A DNA stretch of 7,890 nucleotides. Origin: Magnetococcales bacterium (GTDB lineage: Bacteria; Pseudomonadota; Magnetococcia; Magnetococcales; JADFYX01). The notes under the pieces are model-generated. The model was not told the DNA's origin. It ran no database searches and was given only the letters and a program-made list of their open reading frames with translations. Within the stretch, counting starts at the first letter, position 1. The number at the start of each line of letters is the position of its first letter. Both the position numbers and the translations under genes were made by a program. Positions 1-5,968 of the stretch are shown piece after piece. The stretch spans positions 1 to 7,890 of the forward strand of contig JADFYX010000103.1 in assembly GCA_015232795.1 (NCBI GenBank). The letters run 5' to 3'.

Positions 1-333
1 AAAACCATAGCTATAAATCCGGATTATGCCCATGCTCACTATAATATTGGTGTTGTTTTTCAAGAACAGAGCAAATTTGCTAAAGCAGTTTTAAGTTATG
101 AAAAAGCTATTGCAATTAAGCCTGATTATGCCCAAGCCCACAATAATCTCGGTGCGGTTTTGCATATGCAGGGTTATATCGATAAAGCCATCGCCTGTTT
201 TAACACGGCAATTTCTTTAAAACCGGATTATGCTCAAGCCTATTATAACCTCGCCTTTGCCTGTCAAGAACAAGGCCAGTTTAACAAGGCCATAAGTTGC
301 TATCAAAAGGCGTTGGCAATTAATCCCGACTAT
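1..333 (+). repeat. TPR-encoding 102-bp tandem repeats of gene 1 (3 full units visible)
   Basis: Three complete 34-codon units plus the end of a fourth. Each contains a variant of Ala-His/Tyr-x-Asn-Leu/Ile-Gly near its start and ends in Pro-Asp-Tyr. The array is cut by the window edge, so the total number is unknown. The DNA units are diverged in third positions, so this is a protein-level repeat, not a recent DNA expansion. Confidence 0.9.
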
Positions 334-1578
334 GTAAAAGCCCACAGTAGTCTGATTTTCTGCCTGGATCTTATTTCTGACATAAATACAGAGCAATCCA
401 AAAAAGAACGGGAAAAATGGGCCAAACAGCATGCTAAACCTCTGCAAGCTTTTTGGACTCCCTTCACCAATACACCAGACCCTGAAAGAAAATTGCGTAT
501 TGGTTATGTTGGTGCTGATTTTAATAACCATTCAGCAGCTAATATATTTGGGCCGATGTTGTTAAATCATGATCCAAACAAATTTCAGATATATTGTTAT
601 GCTGGCAACGAGATAGAAGATGAGGTAACAGAGCAGTTCAAGAAAGTTGCAACTAAATGGTGCTCTACAAATAAAATAGATGATGTAGGGTTGGCCCAAC
701 AGATCAAAACAGATGGAATAGATATTTTGGTAGATCTTGCCAGCCACTCTCAAGGAAACCGTCTTTTAACATTTGCCAGAAAACCAGCACCCATTCAGGT
801 TACAGCGTGGGGTTATCCCCACGGAACAGCTATGGAAGCTATGGATTATTTGTTTGCTGATCCAATATTCATCCCAAAATCAGAGCGAAAAAAATATACA
901 GAAAAGATTGTTAACCTACCTAATGTAATCCACTTAAGTTCAGATATTCAATTTCCTGAAATTAATCCCCCACCTATCACCCAGGCTGGATATGTTACCT
1001 TTGGTGCGTTTAACCGTTTAGTAAAATATAACGAAAGCGTTTATAGACTTTGGTCTGAGATTTTACATGCTATTCCCACAGCAAAACTATTAATAAAAAC
1101 AAGTGCTCTAGATTTTGAAAAAAGTTGTAAAGAGGTACAGTCCAACTTTAAAAAATATGGCATTTTACCCAAGCGACTTATCTTAAAAGGTAAAACATCA
1201 AAGCAAGAACACCTGGAATCTCATAATTTGGTGGACATTTTGTTAGACCCATTTCCCCATAATGGGGGCATGACAACTTTGGAGTCGTTACGTATGGGGG
1301 TACCAGTTTTGAGCTGTGAAAAAAAGAGCCCTTGCCCCACAAGTGCATCTATTCTACATGTTTTAGGTCTTGATGAGTGGCGGGCAAAAGATGAGGGGGA
1401 GTATGTTGATAAGGCTGTACAGTTTGCCCAAGATGTTCAACTATTAAAAACCTTGCGCAAGCAGCTAAAGGGTCGATTTGAAAAATCAGTTTTGGGAGAC
1501 TCTCGGCTCTATGTAAGAGAGGTGGAGGTTATATATAGGCAACTCTGGAAAAAATGGTGTAAAAAACAAAAAGCTTAA
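1..1578 (+). CDS. TPR-repeat GT41 (OGT/SPINDLY-like) glycosyltransferase, 5'-truncated (gene 1)
   Basis: The reading frame is open from the first base, so the true start lies upstream. A TTG at 160 is only an internal Leu codon, because TPR sequence continues unbroken before it. 525 residues are visible. Window residues 1-9 end one TPR and 10-43, 44-77 and 78-111 are full TPRs of the AxAHxNLG...AIxxYxxAIxIxPDY type. A linker (LIFCLDL...W.KQHAKPL) leads to a GT41 domain from about residue 163 to the end. In it I see GYVGADF followed by His177 (by motif alignment the counterpart of human OGT His498), RKPAPIQVTAWGYP, FNRLVK with Lys342 (counterpart of Lys842, a diphosphate contact), LDPFPHNGGMTTLESL, and a terminal QLWKKW. 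Expected role: transfer of a sugar from a nucleotide-sugar to Ser/Thr of cytosolic proteins. No signal peptide or membrane segment is visible in this part. The N-terminal half of the catalytic domain departs from its neighbours (AANIF for AAHIF, ASHSQG for AGHTKG), while the C-terminal half closely matches gene 3. The family call is secure; donor and acceptor are unknown. Confidence 0.93.
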   Translation, partial: KTIAINPDYAHAHYNIGVVFQEQSKFAKAVLSYEKAIAIKPDYAQAHNNLGAVLHMQGYIDKAIACFNTAISLKPDYAQAYYNLAFACQEQGQFNKAISCYQKALAINPDYVKAHSSLIFCLDLISDINTEQSKKEREKWAKQHAKPLQAFWTPFTNTPDPERKLRIGYVGADFNNHSAANIFGPMLLNHDPNKFQIYCYAGNEIEDEVTEQFKKVATKWCSTNKIDDVGLAQQIKTDGIDILVDLASHSQGNRLLTFARKPAPIQVTAWGYPHGTAMEAMDYLFADPIFIPKSERKKYTEKIVNLPNVIHLSSDIQFPEINPPPITQAGYVTFGAFNRLVKYNESVYRLWSEILHAIPTAKLLIKTSALDFEKSCKEVQSNFKKYGILPKRLILKGKTSKQEHLESHNLVDILLDPFPHNGGMTTLESLRMGVPVLSCEKKSPCPTSASILHVLGLDEWRAKDEGEYVDKAVQFAQDVQLLKTLRKQLKGRFEKSVLGDSRLYVREVEVIYRQLWKKWCKKQKA

Positions 1579-1581
1579 AGG
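1577..1581 (+). promoter_or_regulatory. Ribosome binding site (AAAGG) of gene 2
   Basis: AAAGG overlaps the TAA stop of gene 1 and sits 8 bases before the ATG at 1590. It would be only 2 bases from the alternative TTG at 1584, so it decides in favour of the ATG start. Its position across the upstream stop suggests translational coupling between genes 1 and 2. Confidence 0.65.
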
Positions 1582-1589
1582 TCTTGAAT

Positions 1590-3908
1590 ATGCAAAAAAC
1601 CACCGATCCCAAGCAAAGTGAACAACCTGAACTAACCCTCAAAGCTGCTTATAAACAGGCTGTAGACAGTTTTAACTCTGGGGATTTAGCCGAGGCTGAT
1701 AGAGTCTGTAGTGCTATTTTAAATGAGGCTCCTAACTATGTTGATGCAATTAATTTACTAGGGATTATCGCCCAGAGGGTGAACCGTCATGATCTGGCAG
1801 TTGAACTATTCATGAGGGCTATTTCAGTAGATAATAGCAACGCACTATTATATTTCAATTTAGGAACATCCCTGTATCCATTAGGGCGAATTGGTGAGGC
1901 TATTGATAGTTACCAAAAAGCTATAGCAATAATGCCCAATAATGCCCAAGTTCACTACCATCTTGGTCTTGCATTGTTAGGTGAGGGAAGCTTGGATAAG
2001 GCAGTTTTAAGTTTTCAAAAAGCCATAGAGAGTAACCCCGACTATGTAGAGTCTCTGAGTGAGCTTGGTTATACCCAGCACCTCCTAGGATTGTCAGATC
2101 TTGGGGCGGAAAGCCTGAAGAGAGCAATATCCATTCAAGCAAGCTATGTAAATGCTCACTATAACCTTGGGGTTATACACCAAGCACAGGGCAAATTTAC
2201 TGCTGCCATCTCTAGTTATAAAAATACCATTGCTCTTACGCCAGAATTTTTTAATGCCCACTATAATCTTGGGGTTATCTATCAGGCAGAAGGCAAGATT
2301 GATGATGCTATTTTAAGTTATAAAAACACCCTAGCCATAAAACCAGATTATCCTCAGGCCCATTATAATCTTGGTGTTGTTTTGCAAATAAAACGGCAAA
2401 TTGATGCCGCAATTTTAAGTTACAAAAGTGCAATTGCCATAAAACCTGATTATGCTCAGGCACACAGTAACCTTGGTGCTGCCTTACAAGAGCAAGGTGA
2501 GCATGAAGAGGCTATAATCAGCTTTAAAAAAGCAATAGAAATTGAACCTGGTTTAACCGAGGCACATTATAATTATGCTTTTGCTTTGCAAGAACAAGGT
2601 AAATATGTCGAGGCTGTTGCCAGATATCAACAGACTTTAATTTGTGAACCAGGTTATGTGCAAGCCCACAATAACCTGATTTTTTGTGCTGACTTAATGC
2701 CAGAAGTTAACTCAGAGCTTTGTTATGCTCATAGAGAAAACTGGAACAAGATTCATGCAGAACCATTGAAAGCTTTGTGGCCAACTTTAACAAACAGTCC
2801 AGAACCCAACCGCAAACTGCGGATAGGGTATGTGGGTGCTGATTTTCAGCACCATTCGGCAGCCCATATATTTGGGCCAATGTTGTTGAATTATGATCGT
2901 AAAAATTTTGCTGTATTTTGTTATGCGGGTAATACAATTGAGGACGGTTTAACTGAAAGTTTTAAGGCAAACTCAACAGGTTGGTTGTCTACTAGCAGAA
3001 TTGATGATGCTCGGTTGGCTGAAATTATAAAAAATGATGCCATAGATATTCTTGTTGATCTGGCTGGACACACCAAAGGCAACCGTCTATTAACCTTTGC
3101 TCGCAAACCAGCCCCTATACAGATATCTGCTTGGGGATATCCTCTGGGAACAAGCATGTCTGCTATGGATTATCTATTTGGGGACTCTTTTTTTATCCCA
3201 CTAGCAGACCGCCACATGTATACAGAGCAGATTATAGATATTCCCTGTGCCATTCATCTTAAATCCGCTACTAATTTTCCTCCTGTAACAGAGCCTCCAG
3301 TTTTAAAATCGGGATATATTACTTTTGGGGCTTTTAACCGTCTTGAGAAATACAACGATGAGGTTTATACACTTTGGGCGGAGATTTTAAACCTTATACC
3401 AAATGCAAAACTATTAATAAAAACTGCTAAATTGGACTCTCCTTTACGTATTGCAGAAGTAGAAATTTTTTTTAGCAGAAAGGGAGTCGCCAATAACCGT
3501 CTTATTTTATTGGGTAAAACTTCCCATGAAGAGCATTTAAAAGCCCACGGACTAATTGATATCATGTTGGACCCTTTTCCCCATAATAGTGGCATGACCT
3601 CACTAGAGTCACTGCGAATGGGTGTACCAGTATTAACTTGTGAAAAAAAAATCCGCTGTCCGGCTAGCTCAGCTATGCTGCACATATTGGGATTGGATGA
3701 GTGGAACACACAAGATACAAGACAGTATATTGCAAAAGCTGTTAAATTTGCTGCTGATATTGAGCAGTTAAAAGTCATGCGTGAACAGTTACGTGACCGT
3801 TTTGATGCTTCAGTTCTTGGTAACTCTCAGTTATATGTTGGCAAAGTTGAAGCTATTTATAGGCAGTTGTGGCAAAAATGGTGTAAGGCAAAAAAGAGAG
3901 ATGAATAG
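1590..3908 (+). CDS. TPR-repeat GT41 (OGT/SPINDLY-like) glycosyltransferase, complete (gene 2)
   Basis: 772 residues from the ATG at 1590, chosen over an in-frame TTG six bases earlier because of the AAAGG site. After a short polar leader, ten consecutive 34-residue TPRs span residues 17-356. The first three (ADRVCSAIL..., VDAINLLGIIAQ, FNLGTSLYPLG) are atypical and are shared with gene 4; the next two are also irregular. The linker LIFCADL...W.KIHAEPL joins a GT41 domain from about residue 408. It has GYVGADFQHH with His422 (human OGT His498 counterpart), DILVDLAGHTKGNR, RKPAPIQISAWGYP, FNRLEK with Lys587 (Lys842 counterpart), LDPFPHNSGMTSLESLRMGVPV, and a C-terminal YRQLWQKW. Likely a cytosolic protein O-glycosyltransferase with TPRs as the substrate-docking arm. 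It differs from genes 1 and 3 by GYPLGT for GYPHGT, NSG for NGG, and a His (646) where genes 1 and 3 keep the Lys matching human Lys898. It starts 11 bases after gene 1 and overlaps gene 3 by 8 bases. The family is secure; substrate and donor are unknown. Confidence 0.95.
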   Translation: MQKTTDPKQSEQPELTLKAAYKQAVDSFNSGDLAEADRVCSAILNEAPNYVDAINLLGIIAQRVNRHDLAVELFMRAISVDNSNALLYFNLGTSLYPLGRIGEAIDSYQKAIAIMPNNAQVHYHLGLALLGEGSLDKAVLSFQKAIESNPDYVESLSELGYTQHLLGLSDLGAESLKRAISIQASYVNAHYNLGVIHQAQGKFTAAISSYKNTIALTPEFFNAHYNLGVIYQAEGKIDDAILSYKNTLAIKPDYPQAHYNLGVVLQIKRQIDAAILSYKSAIAIKPDYAQAHSNLGAALQEQGEHEEAIISFKKAIEIEPGLTEAHYNYAFALQEQGKYVEAVARYQQTLICEPGYVQAHNNLIFCADLMPEVNSELCYAHRENWNKIHAEPLKALWPTLTNSPEPNRKLRIGYVGADFQHHSAAHIFGPMLLNYDRKNFAVFCYAGNTIEDGLTESFKANSTGWLSTSRIDDARLAEIIKNDAIDILVDLAGHTKGNRLLTFARKPAPIQISAWGYPLGTSMSAMDYLFGDSFFIPLADRHMYTEQIIDIPCAIHLKSATNFPPVTEPPVLKSGYITFGAFNRLEKYNDEVYTLWAEILNLIPNAKLLIKTAKLDSPLRIAEVEIFFSRKGVANNRLILLGKTSHEEHLKAHGLIDIMLDPFPHNSGMTSLESLRMGVPVLTCEKKIRCPASSAMLHILGLDEWNTQDTRQYIAKAVKFAADIEQLKVMREQLRDRFDASVLGNSQLYVGKVEAIYRQLWQKWCKAKKRDE
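1638..2657 (+). repeat. TPR-encoding 102-bp tandem repeats of gene 2 (10 units)
   Basis: Ten back-to-back 34-codon units (residues 17-356) in perfect register with no insertion. Units 1-5 are irregular (for instance LLGIIAQRVNRHDLAVELF and LGYTQHLLGLSDLGAESL). Units 6-10 fit the AHYNLGVxxQxxGxxxxAIxSYKxxIAIxPDY consensus closely. This suggests an older N-terminal block and a younger, homogenised C-terminal block. Confidence 0.9.
3901..3908 (+). other. Stop/start overlap of genes 2 and 3
   Basis: The ATG of gene 3 at 3901 precedes the TAG of gene 2 (3906-3908) in another frame, an 8-base overlap. The bases just before the ATG are purine-rich (GAGAG directly adjacent) and the nearest Shine-Dalgarno-like TAAGG (3884-3888) is 12 bases away. 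Gene 3 probably depends on ribosomes finishing gene 2, but this is inferred from spacing only. Confidence 0.6.
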
Positions 3909-5949
3909 AGCTGAGAGGAGGCGACAACAAAAGCTTGCTAAAAAAAATATGCCCACCAAGCATATTGCAAAAGCCAGCAGCCTTGCTGCTCAAACTGCAT
4001 TGCAAAAGGGTGTATCATTTCATCAAACAGGTCAATTAGATGAAGCAATAGGGTGTTATAAAAAATGTCTTGAACTGCAACCAGATAACGTTGTTGCCCT
4101 CTGTAACCTTGGTGGGGTGTTACAGGCAACAGGAGTTCTTGAAGAGTCGGCTCTCCTGTTGCAAAAAGCTATCGCTCTAAAACAAGATTATGCCGGTGCT
4201 CACAACAATCTTGGGCTTACAAAGCAGGATCAAAGTAAGTTTGCTGAGGCGATCATCTGCTACCAAAAGGCCATCTCTGTTAATCCCTCATTTGCCCAAG
4301 CCTACAACAATCTTGGTAATGTTCAACAGTTACAAGGCAATTTAGCTGGAGCAGTTGCAAGCTACCAAAAAGCCATATCTCTACAACCCGGTTTTGCCCA
4401 AGCCTATAACAATCTTGGTAATGTCTTGAGAGAGCAAGGTCGTCTGGATTTTGCAGTGGCAAATCTGCAAAAGGCCATATCACTGCAACCAGGCTATGCC
4501 CAAGCTTATAGTAATCTGGCTTTTGCAAAGCAGGAGCAAGGCAGGTTAGAAGAGGCTATCGCCAACAACCAAAAAGCCATATCCCTTAACCCCAATTTTG
4601 CCGAGGCCTATAGCAACCTTGGTGCAGCCCTAAAAGATCAAGGCAGGCTGGAGGAGGGGGTTGTAAATTTTAGAAAAGCCATATCGTTAAAGCCAGATTT
4701 AATAGACGCTCATAACAATCTTATTTTTTGTATAGATGCAGTCTCCGCTGCAAATTCTGACATGTTTCAGTTAGAGCGACAAAACTGGTCAAAAATACAT
4801 GCAGAACCCTTAAAGCAGTTGTGGCAGCCCCATAACAACGCTCCAGACCCAGAACGCCAATTGCGCATCGGTTATGTTGGTGCTGATTTCAGACACCACT
4901 CTGCTGCCCACATATTTGCCCCCATGTTGTTAAACCATGATGCAGCTAAATTTCAGCTTTTTATTTATGCTGGCAACAGTAAAGAAGATGAGTTGACAGT
5001 TGAGTTTAAGAATAAAGCAACCGGGTGGGTGGATAGCTCCCAACTGGATGATGAAGCCTTGGCAGCACTAATACGAGAAGATGCCATAGATATTTTGCTC
5101 GACCTTGCCGGACACACCAAAGGCAACCGTCTTTTAACTTTTGCCAGAAAACCCGCTCCTATACAGGTTACAGCGTGGGGTTATCCCCATGGCACAGGTA
5201 TGGAGGCCATGGATTATCTTTTTGCTGACCCTATATTCATTCCAAAATCCGAGCGAAAAAAATATAGCGAACAGATTATTGACCTACCTAGTGTTATCCA
5301 CTTAAGTTCGGATATCCAATTTCCTAAAATCAAATCTCCACCTATCTGTAAAGCTGGATATGTTACCTTCGGAGCATTTAACCGGATTGTAAAATATAAC
5401 ACTGCCGTATACAGACTTTGGTCTGATATTTTACTGGCTGTTCCCACAGCAAAACTGTTAATAAAAACCGGGACACTAGATTTAGATAAACGCCAGCATG
5501 AGGTGCAGTCTAACTTTGAAAAATATGGGATTTCGGCTGAACGGCTCATTTTAATGGGTAAAACCGCAAAGCATGAACACCTGGAAGCCCATAATTTGGT
5601 GGATATAATGTTGGACCCATTTCCCCATAATGGGGGTATGACAACCTTGGAGTCTTTACGGATGGGGGTTCCGGTTTTAACATGTGAAAAAAAGAGTCGC
5701 TGTCCCACTAGCGCATCTATTCTGCATCAGTTGGGCCTTGATGAATGGCGCGCTAAAGATGAAGCTGAATATCTGGCAAAAGCTATTGAGTTTGCAGATG
5801 ATATCAAAAAGTTGCAGCTTTTACGAAAAGAGTTGCAAGAGCGTTTTCTTTTGTCAGCTCTAGGGGACTCTCAGCTATATGTAGAAAATGTAGAAGCTAT
5901 CTATATGCAACTTTGGCAAAGGTGGTGTAGTGAAGAGCTACCAAGATAA
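3901..5949 (+). CDS. TPR-repeat GT41 (OGT/SPINDLY-like) glycosyltransferase, complete (gene 3)
   Basis: 682 residues from the ATG at 3901. The frame stays open upstream to a GTG at 3781, but that start would overlap gene 2 by 128 bases and add a hydrophobic stretch absent from the family. The protein begins with a strongly basic segment (MNRAERRRQQKLAKK), an N terminus I know from other bacterial TPR proteins. Seven TPRs follow at residues 30-267, then the linker LIFCIDA...W.KIHAEPL and the GT41 domain from about residue 319. Visible motifs are GYVGADFRHH with His333 (human OGT His498 counterpart), DLAGHTKGNR, RKPAPIQVTAWGYPHGT, FNRIVK with Lys498 (Lys842 counterpart), EHLEAHNLVD and LDPFPHNGGMTTLESL. 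All GT41 blocks are present and in order, so the enzyme looks intact. It is the closest relative of gene 1 in the region after RKPAPIQ. Likely a cytosolic protein O-glycosyltransferase; donor and acceptor are unknown. Confidence 0.95.
   Translation: MNRAERRRQQKLAKKNMPTKHIAKASSLAAQTALQKGVSFHQTGQLDEAIGCYKKCLELQPDNVVALCNLGGVLQATGVLEESALLLQKAIALKQDYAGAHNNLGLTKQDQSKFAEAIICYQKAISVNPSFAQAYNNLGNVQQLQGNLAGAVASYQKAISLQPGFAQAYNNLGNVLREQGRLDFAVANLQKAISLQPGYAQAYSNLAFAKQEQGRLEEAIANNQKAISLNPNFAEAYSNLGAALKDQGRLEEGVVNFRKAISLKPDLIDAHNNLIFCIDAVSAANSDMFQLERQNWSKIHAEPLKQLWQPHNNAPDPERQLRIGYVGADFRHHSAAHIFAPMLLNHDAAKFQLFIYAGNSKEDELTVEFKNKATGWVDSSQLDDEALAALIREDAIDILLDLAGHTKGNRLLTFARKPAPIQVTAWGYPHGTGMEAMDYLFADPIFIPKSERKKYSEQIIDLPSVIHLSSDIQFPKIKSPPICKAGYVTFGAFNRIVKYNTAVYRLWSDILLAVPTAKLLIKTGTLDLDKRQHEVQSNFEKYGISAERLILMGKTAKHEHLEAHNLVDIMLDPFPHNGGMTTLESLRMGVPVLTCEKKSRCPTSASILHQLGLDEWRAKDEAEYLAKAIEFADDIKKLQLLRKELQERFLLSALGDSQLYVENVEAIYMQLWQRWCSEELPR
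3988..4701 (+). repeat. TPR-encoding 102-bp tandem repeats of gene 3 (7 units)
   Basis: Seven 34-codon units (residues 30-267). The units at 132-165 and 166-199 are the most alike: both carry AQAYNNLGNV and YQKAISLQPG-like ends and remain visibly similar at DNA level over one 102-base step. They could be the youngest duplication in this array. Units 3-7 mostly use Ala-Tyr-x-Asn-Leu where gene 2 mostly uses Ala-His-Tyr-Asn-Leu. Confidence 0.9.
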
Positions 5950-5968
5950 AAATAACATTGAAAAGCCT
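5950..5968 (+). other. Short intergenic spacer between genes 3 and 4
   Basis: Nineteen AT-rich bases with no inverted repeat followed by a T-run and no clear promoter boxes. GAAAAG at 5960-5965 is the only purine-rich element near the ATG at 5969 and is a poor, close Shine-Dalgarno candidate. Genes 3 and 4 are therefore most simply read as co-transcribed. Confidence 0.55.

Noticed and set aside
160..162. TTG as start of gene 1
   Set aside because: The frame is open to base 1 with continuous TPR sequence, so this is an internal Leu codon in a window-truncated gene.
562..753. Minus-strand frame with a hydrophobic, Cys/Tyr/Ile-rich translation suggesting a small membrane protein
   Set aside because: The hydrophobicity comes from reverse-complementing AT-rich codons of gene 1; no ribosome site or homologous feature supports it.
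3365..3778. 137-codon antisense open frame (and other minus-strand frames, e.g. 5214-5708, 217-531, 2921-3157)
   Set aside because: They lie opposite strongly conserved catalytic or TPR codons, have no recognisable domain, and recur at matching places of paralogs as expected for shadows.
3781..3900. Extended gene 3 start at GTG 3781, adding 40 residues
   Set aside because: It would overlap gene 2 by 128 bases and adds a sequence unlike the family, while the ATG at 3901 gives a familiar MNRAERRR N terminus.
3988..4701. 102-base periodic repeats as a CRISPR or satellite array
   Set aside because: Repeats are in frame, diverged at third positions and translate to TPR units, with no constant repeat/spacer division.
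5950..5968. Terminator or promoter between genes 3 and 4
   Set aside because: Only 19 bases, no inverted repeat with T-run, no convincing -35/-10 pair.
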